DNA of 64,000 nucleotides, from positions 13,325,137-13,389,136 of the forward strand of contig OY741277.1 of assembly GCA_963514095.1 (NCBI GenBank), in the 5' to 3' direction. This document shows, piece by piece, positions 47,707 to 61,357 of the stretch. The translations under genes and the position numbers were made by a program. Below the pieces are notes generated by a model that ran no database searches, was not told the DNA's origin, and worked only from the letters and a program-made list of their open reading frames with translations. Positions within the stretch are counted from its first letter, which is position 1. Each line of letters opens with the position of its first letter. This DNA is from Eutrigla gurnardus (taxonomy: Eukaryota; Chordata; Actinopteri; Perciformes; Triglidae).

Positions 47707-50170
47707 TCCTATTCAGAAGCCAGCCAGACCGCAACACAAAGAAATACTCTCACAAAGGAAGCTGATAAAGCAACCTGTAGCATGTTTTTTCTTCTATTAG
47801 CTGGATTAATATCTAACCTTATTCATGGGGATGTGAAACCTCAGCTTCGTCTTCATCTCCAGAGTTTTTGAGCAGCAGGGCTTTGTTTGGAGCCCGGACC
47901 CCTTTTGAGAGAGACAGCGCAGGGAATTATAGATAATGTCCTCTATCCTCTCCGCCTGCTAGCCTGCTAGGACTCAGACAGGGAGCTCAGTGGGGACCAG
48001 AGAGGTGGACACACTGTACATGATTTGAGCTACAGCAGCCATTGTAGTGTCGACAGGGCTCACAGGTGGAAATGCATTCAGTCACAGTCAGGCGGCGATG
48101 AATTACCAATGGGACAAAAATAATGAAGCCCAGTGCGCTGTTCATGGCGATCATATTTTGTTTTGTTACGGTATCTGTTGTGATGGGACAATCTTCATTT
48201 GTCATGATCTATAAAATACCATACATTAAGATCAGGATACATTTGTGTTCACATACTGAGCATCAGCAGCATGAAAATAGAAATACATTTTCAAGGCTAA
48301 CTGTTGGGGATTTTCTTGACGGATTGCTACGACCCGCAAAGTGCCAGTCAGGTGACCAACGGGGGTAGCCGCTATTGACTTTGATAGTTTTTATATTACA
48401 GTTTTGTGTTAGCTTCTTCTACAGTACAAGCTACTACCAAAACTTACTGACATACATACTGATGCCCTTGGCTGTCTCTGTCAGTCACCTATTGTCTTGC
48501 AGGTTGTCTCCTCTAGCCACTAAGCCCCCTGGAAGAGTACCAGGCTGTGAAGCAAATTATACATATTGGCCAACCTGTGGAAATATAACTTCTGGGTCCA
48601 TTGTGTGATGCCATCGGGCCCAAAGAGACCTTTTCCCATGACTTGCCTTGGGAAACCGATGTCTGTAAAGCAATGGATGTTTTTTTTCAGTGACTCCTAC
48701 AACACGTTTACAAATGAGTGAGTGTGGCTCATTGTTTTTTTTGTTGTTTTTTTTAGAGAAATTAATGATTTGCTGAATTAAAAAAAAAACTATTTTAACA
48801 TATTAAATAATGCCTTGCAGTGCCACACTGAGCATCATTTCTGTATCTGTTAAAAGTCTTATGTTTGAACATCATGGTACGTAAACATACTTTGGACTGA
48901 ACCTACATTTGGGAGGAAGCATCATTAACAAATGTGGTTATTGACCACAGTGCATTGAGGATTGAATGGGCAAAGTACAATAGCAGTAGTTAAAGGGGCA
49001 GGACACACAAAAACCCACTGGGAGTATACAGCCCCCGCTGATCAATGACCTCATCCAGAGTCAGTTTCTCTTTCAAAGGCGGCAAGACCAAAGAGCAGCG
49101 AGGCCTTTTCAGCCCCGCAGATAACAAACCAACACCAGACACCCAATAAAGAGACTTCCACTTCATTTAAAAGCAATTAATATTCTTGGCCGGCCGGCGT
49201 GATCCCTTTGGTGTGGCAGGTCTGTACACGCCCCCTGCACTGTAATGGAGTTGACTGGTTAACTTTGAGTCTGTGGCCACAGTGTTGGCTGCCTGGGTGA
49301 GAGCACTGATGCACAGTGGGACACAGTGTTTAGATCAGAGTGAATGGACCTGTCTCACAGCCCACTGCACCCCAAAAGAGCCTCCTCTTCCCCATCTCTT
49401 TCTCTGTACGTGTCTAGCTCTTTCCGTCTCTTTCTCTGTCTTACCCATCCTCTTTCTCTCCTCCACGTTCTCTCAGAGTCTATTTGTGCTTTTGTTTTCT
49501 CCCCTCCTTTTCTTTTTCTTTTTTTAAGTTCTGTTCTTCAGTCTGTAGGAATTGGCTTTCAATAGGAGCAAGGGTTTAAATAGTTAGCCTTTGTAATCTT
49601 TGGTAATGATTGTCCCCCAAGGAAGTGAAAGAGAAAATATTTTGCTCCTTTAAGCGCACACCCTTAGTTGGGTGAGGCAGTTCACAGTATTTTAGATTTA
49701 ATAGACGTACTGTGTGTCTATACATTACATTCATTGCATTTGAATATGGGGCAGAAATACAAGAATACTATTCATGGCAGCCTTGTGGAACACTAGAGGC
49801 TTCTCATCAACAATATGCACTTACTTGTCTGACAATTATCCTCATTTTGACTTTTTTGCTCCCATCTGCTGCTTGTATGTGAAAACTTGGAGGTGGACCT
49901 TTCCCAGTTGAGTAGCCGAGAAAAACACCATCTAGATTGACATGGCAATGACACTTGGAGTGAAAGACACAAAACAGTACACTTGAAAGGAAATCTGAAT
50001 AAACTGAAGTCAATTCACTGGAAGCATGTGTTTTTTTTCTAACACTGGGCTATCAAATACAGATGGAGAAACACATTCACAGTCATTTACATTTAAAGGG
50101 AGTTTTAATCTCCTGAACCTGAATGCCCTAGAAAGAAGAACAAGACTCGGAGTGTACAACAATGCTACAG

Positions 50171-50345
50171 CTCTGTGAGGATGGGCTTGAGCACAGTGGT
50201 ACTTTCAGCTAAGTGCTAACGTCTGCATGTCAACACTCACAATGGCAACACTATCATGCTGATGCTAAGCTATCTACCATCTTGATTCTTAGCTTGTTTA
50301 GCAGATTAAAAATTGATCACCAAAGTGATTACAATTCATCCGCAG
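50171..50345 (+). repeat. Percomorph 'gttagcatgc' interspersed repeat, copy 2
   Basis: Contains ctgtgaggatgggcttgagc and agtgctaacgtctgcatgtc, then acactcacaatggcaacact, in the order known for this percomorph repeat. Diverged. Related to 3216-3378 (opposite strand) and 55846-55935. Confidence 0.6.
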
Positions 50346-53300
50346 TTGTGATAAGGAATGGGACAATTGATTTTATCGCAGATTGCGATAAAAAAGAGCC
50401 ATTATTGGGATATTCGTAAATATCGTCATGTCTCTGTAAAGTGATACCAGTATGTTTAAGTGCCATTTTATGAGTTTTAAACATTTTTGATGATTATCAG
50501 GATAATATCTTGAATCGCAATTATTCTGTACAGAATAATCCTGATTTCAGTCTATGGAAGTGGTTGCTAGCATGGCTAAAAAGAAGCATCAAGAGGAATT
50601 ATATGGGGTCACAGGGAGAACATGCAAATGTAAGATGGCAATAATGACCTAAACTACTTGCTGTGGTTGAGAACCTCATAAATAAAGTAAAAACAAAGCA
50701 TAGCAAAGGGGTTTTATTGTCGTTGCTCACCTGCTGTGTGTTTATAAGAAATCCAATTTTAGAATGTTTGCTATGAACAAAAGTGAAAACTTTATTACTT
50801 CTACATAACACACCGTATACACACACCATAAACACACACCCTATACACACACACTCTCACACACTGTGTACAACAACACAGCAACAATTGTCCTTGGGGA
50901 CTGTGGTCCAGCAAGTTGAATAATAGTGACCAGTGCATTAGCAGTCGCCTGGTTGTTTAGTAGGCTGAGGGTAATGAGGAAATCAATGGACCACATTCAA
51001 CACATCTTTTCCCACAGACAAAACTCAAAGATAAACAGCTTTTCCAGCAGTACAGCTCATTTGTCAAGTACAAAATACATGACACAAAATATCTCAAGTC
51101 TGAAGTCCAGTCTGATTCACACCTCAACAACGTCCACAAGGATGATAAGTTGACCAGTTAACTGTTACTCCCTTATAGACTGGCATAAGCAGACTGTCAA
51201 TAGCAGCTTGTAGCAGCCTGTGGGCTTCAATTAAATCCAACTTTTAACGCGCCTGTCAGTCGATGAGAGCTAGACCTGCTACTTTTTACTGCCTCACGCT
51301 TGTTTTTCGTTCTGCTCCATGTCCATACAGTACTCCAACTTTGGGGCACAGTCACACGTGAAGAAGAAGAATCACTTGCTCACGCAGCAAATGACACAAG
51401 GCGCCACAGTCGCGTCTGGCATGAAATGTCATGTTAGTCTTCTGCTGGCAAATGTCAACTTCTATTGCAGCTGATGTCAAGAGCTGTGGGGTTTTTTTTG
51501 GCAAAGAAGTAAAACTAAAGACATAAATAAGTCAGTTATGTCCATTTTGATTCGCACAAAAACACGGACAACAAGTTAAACTTACTTCCTTAACACACAC
51601 AGAGCTTGTAAAGTTCTCATCTGTATTTCTTCTCATTTAAGGCAAAACAAATTGTTGTGGTTTTTGTCAATAACCTCTCCGTTTGTGTTATTATCTGAGC
51701 TACTCTGTGCTTTGTCGACATAGTCGTGCCAGCCTTGTGGCACTACCACCTTTTAAAGCTTACTGCACAATATATGGGGTCATACTCAGGCCATCACGTT
51801 TCGTCCATCATTCAAGTTTAACACATGCTCCTTCTGAATGTGAATGTGGATTATTATTTGTGTGATTTTGGGAGCTTCATGTTTTCTGGCATGTCAAAGC
51901 ACCACTTCACATCCACTTTGTAAGATGTCCATCATTGCCGTTAGGTCCGCATGTCTACCTCAATTGGATGCTTCCCATGCTGCAATACTGAATGTACCAT
52001 TCCTCAGAAAGTCAACGTTTCTTGCCTGTCTGATATAGCCACAAGATCAGTGTATTCATTTTACATCTGTTAATGTGTTGGTTTGAATTATTATTGTAAC
52101 TTGGACAAGGATGGACTCCAGATCTCACAGACCTGACTGCTTGATGTGAGGGCCTTAAACAATGGGGGTTTTAGTTTTCAGAAACCTGCGCAAATGAAAA
52201 TTCATCCTCATTATTCATGACATCAAACGGGGCTGGGGCCCAAAGCCGGCTCATTTGCAGCTGAATATAGGAGGCAGTGTAGACAGTGGGCTGTTTAGCA
52301 TGTGTTTGTGTTGCAGAGGTGGTGGAGGGACGGAGGAGGAGAGGGTACCAGTGAGCCACAGCTGGTGTGCCACAGTCTCGACCTTCTACCTGCTGCTATC
52401 ACAACTGACAGACCGGGACACAACCAGGGCCTAATAGCCTCTCGCTGACTGAAGCTGAGGCTGTGGACTCTGCAAGCACCGGCCTTATTACCTTCATGTC
52501 TCCTTGTTTATCCATCTGAGACCAAAATGTCAACTTATTTCTCCTGCTGCCGTCTTTCCAGCTTTTCTGTCTGACTCCATTAGTGAGCAGGACTGAAAAT
52601 TGCCAGTTCAAATGCCAGTACATGCTGCACTCCTGCTTAATGCAGGGATTTCTCCCTAAAACAAAGCCAGTTCCTCTTACCTCTATGCTGCAGGCGGTGA
52701 ACGGCAGATGTCTATCTCTCTGATTACAACTTCTGTCCTTCCTACTTCGCTGTCTAACTTCCAACAGTTAGATACATGCATGTCAACATGTATTGGTGTC
52801 TTCTTCATGTTCCTCCATGCGTTTTTCCCCTTGTATGTGTATCTTTGCAGCTCTGTGAAACCAGCTGTGTGTTTTTACTCTACCTGGTTTACCTGCTCCA
52901 GGAGAGGCGACTGCCATCCCCGTCACTTCAAATCCACTCTGTCAGACCCGTGTCGTTGCCAGGAGGTCTGCATGGTCTACCTCACGATATGTGGACAGTG
53001 TGTGTGTGCAGCAGGGTCATTTTAAGTTGAAGGCGGTGCGTTTGGGTTTGCGTGCGCGTTGCGGCTCCATCTCTCTCGCGCTGTCCGACCAGTTGTGCGC
53101 GTGGCTCTACCTGCATTCGTCTCCTGGTCTACCTGCTCCAGGAGAGCAGGCTGCCGGCAGCGCTGCAGTCACTCAACATCAGACCTCAAACAGGCTGAGA
53201 AACTGAGACAAGCACTCGCTGCCTTTCTGCCAGAGACACATTTTTTGTTTAACCAACCATGCTTCATCAGACAACTCAGTCAACTGAAATATTCAGGTGT

Positions 53301-53639
53301 GTAGAAAACATGCTATATGATTTCAAAAAAACAAACAAAAGGGAAAGATTTTCCCTGTTCAGGTTAGATAAAGCAGAACTCGGACTGTGGCCTTGAAATA
53401 ACAACATGGTAACATCACATTGTGTTTTCTTCTCCTTTGTCTGTGCTCCATTGTGAGAAAAGCAGGTGCTGCAGCAGACTGAAAAAAATGAATATGACTG
53501 AACAAGGACTAATCCATCTCTAATCATGTCCTAGTCGTAACAGGTAGTGTATACTCAAACCTGTCCCTCAAGCATGCTTTTGGTTGTCTCTCTTACCATG
53601 AAGTTATGAGCATCCACCTGGTTTCACAGCTCAAATAAT

Positions 53640-54000
53640 TTATTACCCAGCTAAAAAAACCCAGAGGTCAAAATGGAAGACACGTCCTATGGTGGTGGAG
53701 AATGACCAGCTAAGATCCTGTAGGACTTCCTGATCCAGACTGATAAACTGGTGATTGATAATAGATGCTATCCCAAGAGATGCAACATCAGGAAGAAGGA
53801 ACTTTCTCAGGGCTGAAAGAGGAGAAAGAAAAGATGTGGAGAGTAAAGTCATCAGTGTTTCCGGTGGTGATCGGCAGCAGATTCCAGGATGAACATCAGA
53901 GATCTCTGTCCAGAAGAGCACAGTCCTAGGAACAGTTAAGATACTGAAGAACCTTCAGGCCTCTGTAGAAGCCCGGAGCTTGAAGGAGGAAGCACAAGGC
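53640..54000. repeat. Interspersed repeat fragment, copy 2
   Basis: The part at 53873-53959 matches 250-342. The continuation (gtcctaggaacagttaagat through gcccggagcttgaaggagg) matches a sequence I know as highly repeated in percomorph genomes. No intact coding capacity. Class not assigned. Confidence 0.55.
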
Positions 54001-55845
54001 CGCCCATCGGGTGAGTGGGGAATTTTTATTAATATATGTCTTATAGTTTGTTCTCCCATTTTCTCATGATTTAAGTTTTCTCTTTGGTAAGAACACAATT
54101 AGTTATCTAGATCTGTCTGTAGAAGCCATGTGTAATTAATCTGCTATTATACTTTCCTCACAATATCCTGTGGATATCAAAAGAAAGACTTCAATATTAG
54201 ACATGGAGCAGGACTCGTAGCCTTAAGGTATAATTGGGGCGTTAATTATAATTTACAATTCTCATGAATGCACGCTCATTTACATACAGGTGGTATTCAT
54301 CATGTTTACGTGGGTCATTTACGCATGTTTTCTGAAGTTAGGAGAGTTTGCTGAATCTGAACTCGTACGAATAAAGAAATAGACATAAGTTCGATATGAG
54401 ACCGCAATTGGTGCTAAACCAGTTGCGATGTCATAAAAATTCTCTTGTCCATCCAAAAGCTAAATTGAAGGTGAGCTCAGAGTAAGCAGATGAATGTGAA
54501 AACAGCCTTCTACGGTCAAATTCTTATTCTTCACATAAATGGTTCTGCACTGTGAAGGTCAAACATCCAATTTAAGTAACAATAAGATTTGTAACACATT
54601 TTTAAAGGGCCTCAAATGTGGAAACCAGATTGTATTTGCATCACGGCACACATTATGTTCCTATCATGATTATTTTGGCATACATCGGTTTATCGTAATG
54701 TTTTATAAGCTTATATTTCAAGGGTGGGGTTCATCCAAATTACACAAAATGTCTCCGCTCTTAGTTTTATTTGCCCAGGGTTTAATCTGTCTCTGCTTCC
54801 ATCCCTCTACAGTGGAGGGGGGTTGAACTCCATCAATGAACTCCATCAATGATCCATCAATGATACTTACAAAAAAAAAAGAAGAAGAAAAAAACAATAG
54901 CAGTGTCTTTCCAGGAACACTTTCTCTGTATTCTCCCTGTGAGTAGTTTTTTTCGTAGGGACTCTTTCAACAGTTGAAAGTTCAGTAGCTCTAAATGTAT
55001 TACGGCAAGGTCTATGAATCACCCAGAGGAACAAGGACAGTGATTCTGTAAAGACATGCTGCTGCTAGATTTATTCATAGATATTTCTTTTTTTCATTGC
55101 TATGAGGGCCAAAGACAAAATTGCACTTACTCCCATTGTATTGAAGTCACAGCAGACATCTCAACCAATATTTCAAAACCGACATATAAAAACGTATCTG
55201 CATTGCTAGGTGCTACTAGATAGTAGGTGACAAAAAAAAGTGTTTCTGTAATTTAGGTGACCTGACCCTTTAATATGGTTGCATTTGCTGACCCAAACTC
55301 CTTTTGCCTGACCAGAGAGAAAGTAATTGCATCCGTCATATGAGGAGCTTCCTGTGATTTGAAGAAAACTATCCAGCTGCCCTCATTCTACACAAAATAT
55401 GATAAGTCTTGAGATTTTTAAGCTGCATGATTTTCTTGTTGGTATAGTGACAGAAGACTATGGACTCTTCAACATTTCGTGAACCTGTTAAGTGGCAATA
55501 GAACACATAACGACGAGTTGTTTTTTCCAATTTTGATGATTGTGTGAGAAACCTGACACAGAATGTGTATCTTTATACAGTCTTTCATTCGTCAAACTGG
55601 TAGATGTTCTTATTTATACATTTTTATTGAGTGTCGTCATTGAAGTTGTCCTTGTGGCCATTGTCTCTGGGCTTCCTTCGTCGATCTGGAGAGAGAGAGA
55701 GACAGTTGCAGCGGTACGAACAAGAAACTCGCACAACCTTGATGAGAGACAATGCCTTGCGGCTGTGTTAAAATCTGGTTGATTGAGTTTGCCGTCATCA
55801 CACAGACGGGTATCTCGTGCCAAATTCAGCAGGCGAAGATGCTCA

Positions 55846-55935
55846 AAGTAACAATGCTGATGTTTAGCAGGTTTTTTATTTTAACATTTCATCATTTGTG
55901 TTAGCATGGCATATTAACATTTGCCAATGTGCTGT
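55846..55935 (+). repeat. Percomorph 'gttagcatgc' interspersed repeat, copy 3
   Basis: Contains acaatgctgatgtttagcag and tgttagcatggcatattaac, part of the same family as 50171-50345. Truncated. Confidence 0.5.
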
Positions 55936-57745
55936 GTTCAAAATTGCATACTTACATACTGCATACTAGTACATACTCGATCAGCATGCATTGTGCACAT
56001 GCACAGTTTTTTGCATCTTGAGCCATTCGGGTCTGGATCCGAAAGGGCATGGTTCAATGAAAGTGTTTGTTGCTGTGTTGTACTGTGACTGACAGTGACC
56101 TTCCAGCTGACCTTCCAGCTGACTCTCCAATGCAGAAAATGTTGAACACACACACACACATGTCAATCAAGATGCCTTAGGACCTTTGGACCTGATGTTT
56201 ACCGCTTTACTTGTAATGCTCTTTGGCATTAATCAAATTTTTATGTCATCAGAAGCAGCTAAATAGAGGCTTAATTGTTTCACATGCGGCAACACATTCA
56301 GTGAGAGAGAAAAATAAAATAAAAGGGCTTCATGACTTCACCTGATCACTGCATCTCATTTTAGCAAATGAGAATTTCCATTGTTGTTGTTCTTTTGTCT
56401 CCTTTTTTCTTTTCTTTTTGTAATCATCAGTGCAACAAATAATTAATCTGTTTCTGAATTATTGTCTATGCTGAATGTCCTGCACAGTTTTCCATTTTAG
56501 AAAAGGGCATTTGTTGAATAATGTAACATTTTACACTCCCCACGAAAACATTCTGTTGAACATTTTATTCAATGAAACATTTCCTTTTCAGTTCAACGGT
56601 GTCCAGTCTTTATAGTGAATGCTCTGAATGATTTATTTAGTAGTTTTAAACATCGACATGACTCTGCTATCCGTACCGCGTCTCATCCATTGCTTGGACC
56701 GTGAAAAGGATTCTTGTGTATCAAGGTTACCCACATCAGGCTTTTGAAGAGACTGAATCGTAGCCTGGAAACAAGTCGGCCTCGGTTTTATGGTTGGCCT
56801 GCCGGTGAAGTCTGGTTTTGGATCAAATTCTAGGCTGGGAGTCAAACTCTCTCAATCAGACCCCCCTCCCCTCCCCCTCCCAATGTTCCCACTAATGAAC
56901 GGCACTAATTGATTGAAAACGCTGGTGGGAGGGGATGAGCAGGGTGTTATAGTGTGAGAGAGTAAAGGGGGTTTGAAATGCAAACAGTGACTGGACTAGG
57001 TCCAGACTGATGTGGAGACCAACAGTGGAGAGTCCTGGGTCTAGTTCATATAATACAGTGAACACAGGGCATCAGACACATAAAGGGACAGACAGCTCCT
57101 ACCCTCTCAAGCCGCTTCCCTGCTGAGAGCAAAAACACTTTGGAGTTAATTACAATAATTCCCGCAGGTTGAATCATGGTGTGCATTTGTGGCCAAACAT
57201 AATGAGAATACATGTTTGCTATACATTCTGCTGAAATATTTTTAAGTGTATCAAACTGGCCTTTTCTTCTTCTGAGCCGCCAAGAAAGTCACCGCATCGT
57301 GTTACATTCAGCTCACTTTTTCTTTTTTTTTCTTTCTGGATAATTGCTTTCAACCAAGCTGAACTCTTCTTATGGTTAAGAGTGAGGTCACATCCATGCG
57401 GGAAAATCTAATTTGTATCTCGTATCTGCAATCTCATTCTTTCAGACGCGATCCGACGCTCGTGACCAGCAGGTGAACAAAGATCAACCGGCAAATCGAA
57501 AGCGTTGCTTTGTTGTGCAGTTCTATCTTAAGCATCGCAGGCACCTGACTCGCACTCAACCCCATCATCCATTTCACCCTCACTAATGAAAAAAACCTCT
57601 GGATCTCTGGACTGCTCCACTTTGGGTGGTTGTTATTTGGAAGGAAAAGGCCAAATTTTTTCTGAGATGGAGTCAAAGCTTCCACTCTAGTCCGTTGACA
57701 CCGAACAGAATTGGGGCACTATTTGCAGGCAGAGGACCACCACAG

Positions 57746-58055
57746 AGGCTGCACAATATATCGATATTATACCGATATCCTGATATGTTATCGTCTTAGA
57801 TTTTGGATATCATAATATGGCATACGTGTCTTTTACTGGTTTTAAAGGCTGCATTATTGCAAATGATGTAATTTTTTGAACATACCATGCTTTTCTAGCT
57901 GTTCCATTAATATCCTTTTACCCACTTTGTCATTATATTCACATTACAGATGATTATTTTTCAAAAGATCTCATTGCGTAAATAGTCAACCCTACAATAT
58001 CGTTGCAATATCGATTTTGAGGTATTCGGTCAAAAATATTAGATCGATGCCCAGG
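57746..58055 (+). mobile_element. Non-autonomous DNA element of the 'ggctgcacaatatatcgat' family
   Basis: Starts aggctgcacaatatatcgat and ends agatcgatgcccaggct, forming imperfect complementary ends. The interior (cgtcttagattttggatatc; caaccctacaatatcgttgc) matches a common percomorph miniature element whose ends read AGGGCTGCACGATAT and ATCGCCCAGCCCT. No coding capacity. No clear target duplication seen. Confidence 0.65.
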
Positions 58056-60129
58056 CTGTCCATGTTGTCACTCAGCTGCCGCCACTTTCTAATGAATGTA
58101 GATAGTGAGTGTGTGTTCACTGTGTCACGGAAATTTCTTGTTAAACATCGACATTTAGTTTTATTGTTGGATGGATTTTAGTGTGGGAGATGCAGTTAGA
58201 CGGAAACGTGATCGCACAACCTCCAAAGTTGTCATATTTACATGTTTCGTCTGCTTAGGCCTACATTCAGGAGTCCCCTGTTTTGTTTTGTTTTTCAGAT
58301 CTCTTGGGTGTGTTAACCCCGTGACCGTCACATCAAGGCTGGTGAGTAAAAGTAAGTTTGCAGCCTGAGCACAGATGGAATTCTGCTCGGAGTTAATGAA
58401 ATGCAAGTGAGGTCAAGCACCACTCCGTTTTCATTTCTCATTTATTGTGAGGGCACTTTTAAATGTGACACACACTGAAAGAACGTTCTGCGTTTTGTTA
58501 CATGATGGAGAACATTGTACACATGTAAGCGGCTGAAACTTCTGCTTTGATTATCCTTCACAATTTGTTGCATCATGTCTAATTTAAGAACTTATGATTA
58601 CATTTTTTATTTTTTTATTTTGGTCCTATAAAATCAATAGGATATTGAGAAACCAACAGCAATTATTACAAGTCTCTCCTACTAGTCAATGTTGAAGGGA
58701 ATGTATTGTACGTCGATCCATGATGCACCAGTAGTGAGAGGTGTCGCATATATATACAATGCATTCAGATGTGTGCTGCTGTCTGTATTTTGGAGTTGAA
58801 GTGTTTTTCCAGTGTAACCACCCCGACAAAACAGGTGAAACCGAAGAGGCCGAATAGATTGAATATGTTGACACACTATAGGCAGATTCTTTAGCTTTTT
58901 CTCAGTGGATTCAGTGTGCCACGTCAAGGTCACGCCTATCTTAACTGCCTTCACATCTTGTAGAAAGTAGACGGTCATTCACCAGCAGCCAATTTAAAGT
59001 ATTAAATTGCCAGCCACTGTCATTGTGGGACGCCCACTCTGTATCTCCAACATGGCTGCAGTTGTTTTTCTCTTTTCAAGGTGTGTTGATGGGTCAGTGG
59101 AGTAGAAATGTGTATGAAGCCTGCTGCCTGCTGAGTCCACCACATGCAAAATGGAGGCGGCAGCTTTTATTTCACCGCTCGAAAAACAAATGCCTGAATA
59201 ATTATAATTAAGACATGTTGAAGATTAGGGTTTGAGAGTCCTGAAGTATTGTATGGCAATTATTTATAAATATGTAAGAATGAATACTTCATTCTTAACT
59301 ATTCCTCTCTTATGCCACTTTATTCTTCTGCTCACAGAGAAAAACTGTAATTTTTACTCCACTGCATTCATTTGACAGCTATAGCTATGAGCTGATTAAA
59401 TATGATTCATTAAAGGTTCAACTAACAGCGTATAAATTGGTGAAAATGTGCTTCTCTCTCTGGCAACAGAAAATTGCTTATAACACATGTGATATGATAG
59501 TGTAACACTGTTGTAGAACACTTATGAACATCTCCAGGCAACTCCCATCAAAACAATCGAGACTGATAAATAGCACTACAGGTAAGAGGCGAATATGTAT
59601 TTTAGATTTTGGGGTGAATTGCCTGTAAGTAGGCTATAATTATCCAGCTGTACTTGCAGAATCAAAAGTAATTTAGGGCGAACTGTTTGAAAGTGTTTTT
59701 TTATTTTTAATTATTTTTTCAGTATTGCTCCATTTATTTGAGTAAAGCATCCGAATACTTATTCCTCAGGGATATAGTATTATAAAAATAATTAATAATG
59801 TCATTATTATTATCATTATCATTATTGTATGATTTAATTTATAATAAACATAATAAAACCCATTAAGCTATAGCTTTGCCTCGTCAGCTGTACATTATTG
59901 TTTCTAGCTACAGGCCCGACTTACTGAGCATCGATGAGGATTTATTACTGCTACAAAAAATACTATATAACATCTACATATTTTCTGTTCAACCACATTC
60001 TTAGGGCTGACTTGGTAATGCAAAACAAAACACCAAACTTAATGAAAATATTAGTACATTTCATAGATTTTAATCGGGGAATACATGGAACATCTCACAG
60101 ATGGAAAAAAAGAAAACCTCCAACAACTT
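58056..60129. other. Intergenic AT-rich DNA before the prdm13 3' end
   Basis: Unique AT-rich sequence, with a short tcattattat run at about 59800-59825. No gene or clear repeat seen. Confidence 0.5.
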
Positions 60130-61357
60130 ATTTTTTTATATTTTAAATTAAATTTATTGAAAAAAAACAACGACTTAATGGGCAGGGGTAAATATTGTGC
60201 TCATAGACAATATCACTTATAAACAAACTTATACAACACTTCTCCACTGTGAAATATCATATTTTTCAACACGTCTTTACATAGGCTATAACTGCAATCA
60301 ATACAATTTTTCTTTCTCTAGAAATATTTCCTTAAATAAACGGGGCGCTGCTGCTACTGGCTGCTTCTTTAAGAACAGCGTGCCTCGGCAAGAAAGTGCA
60401 AATTTAAGTACAGTGTGTTACTCAGTGAGGCGCTGCAATCCGAGATTTTCAATGAAGACCTGAAAATAAATTCGATTAGAAGAATCATTATGCATCTGTT
60501 CTGTTGAAATGAAATGCCCATTGATGCCTTTAAAGTGCAACTGACAGTTTAGAGGGGAATGTGGGAATGCTGTCATTATTTCCACAATAAAAGAACAAAA
60601 AAAACAAGTAACAAAAAGGAAGAATCATATTCTTTTGCAGCTTATAATTTACCAGAATGCGTCCATATCAAGTGTGATGGAATGTAGTGCTTATTATTTT
60701 ATAGATTAGGCCTTTAGTCATAGATCCTTCCTCAGACTTAAAAAAAAAAATACACCCATTGCCTTTTTTTTTTACACTGCTGAACACATTCAGCATTGAC
60801 TGTTTTTTTTTTAAGCGACTGGAAATGTCTACAAAGGGATGTTTGGTAATTCTTCTCGTTTTTTGTGCAGTTGCTTTTAAAATTGTCACTATTTTGAGAT
60901 GCAGCAGAGAAAGACATATTTCCCCATTTGCATAAGAAAATATGATTATTTTGCATTTGACGTAAACGAAAAATGCCTATAGACCGCTGGCGAACTTTAA
61001 TTTAGCAAAGGTTAAGAACGCGTGCCAGAACCCAAATCATTTGTCAGAGCAGTGATACATTGTTGCAGTGTCCATGAGCAAGACAAAGAACATTTTACCT
61101 GCCTGATTATTGTGAATTAAATATATGGATCATATATTTTTTTACCGAATATGTCATAATGCAACACCAAACAAAAAAAACCCCTCTAACTCAAAAGGTA
61201 ATAATTCTCATTTAGTTAAGATAATTTGGTGCCACAGATTCTTGGGTCAGTATCTCAAATATAAAAAGAGATTATGGGGGGATCAGGATTTAGTACAAGA
61301 CTAAATAACATGTTTTCTTGTGTACATAATTTAAAGTCTATGGCCCGTGGGAATGTC
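60130..61357 (-). other. Probable 3' untranslated region of prdm13
   Basis: AT-rich non-coding DNA following the prdm13 stop. On the minus strand an ATTAAA-type hexamer lies at 60996-61001 and an AATAAA (read as tttatt on the plus strand) at 60153-60158. Either could end the transcript, giving a 3' UTR of roughly 0.4 or 1.2 kb. Poly-A and poly-T tracts occur around 60740-60815. No ORF of note. Confidence 0.4.
60153..60158 (-). promoter_or_regulatory. Candidate polyadenylation signal for prdm13
   Basis: AATAAA on the minus strand about 1.2 kb after the prdm13 stop codon. An alternative ATTAAA lies at 60996-61001. Chosen only by motif, without transcript support. Confidence 0.3.

Larger units (their letters stand above)
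42471..50170. other. Intergenic DNA with candidate regulatory patches
   Basis: No gene recognised. GT/CA tracts lie at about 43056-43081 and 43458-43476, and a 16-base G run at 47691-47706. Unique TAAT-bearing patches at about 43590-43800, 45680-45790 and 49100-49220 are plausible regulatory elements. The 133-codon frame at 46928-47329 has no recognisable domain. Confidence 0.5.
50346..57745. other. Intergenic DNA
   Basis: Gene-free as far as can be seen. It contains repeat fragments at 53640-54000 and 55846-55935, a short triplicated tccatcaatga at 54829-54861, and a similar pair of short coding-like segments at 52879-52917 and 53121-53155. No exon is supported. Confidence 0.5.
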
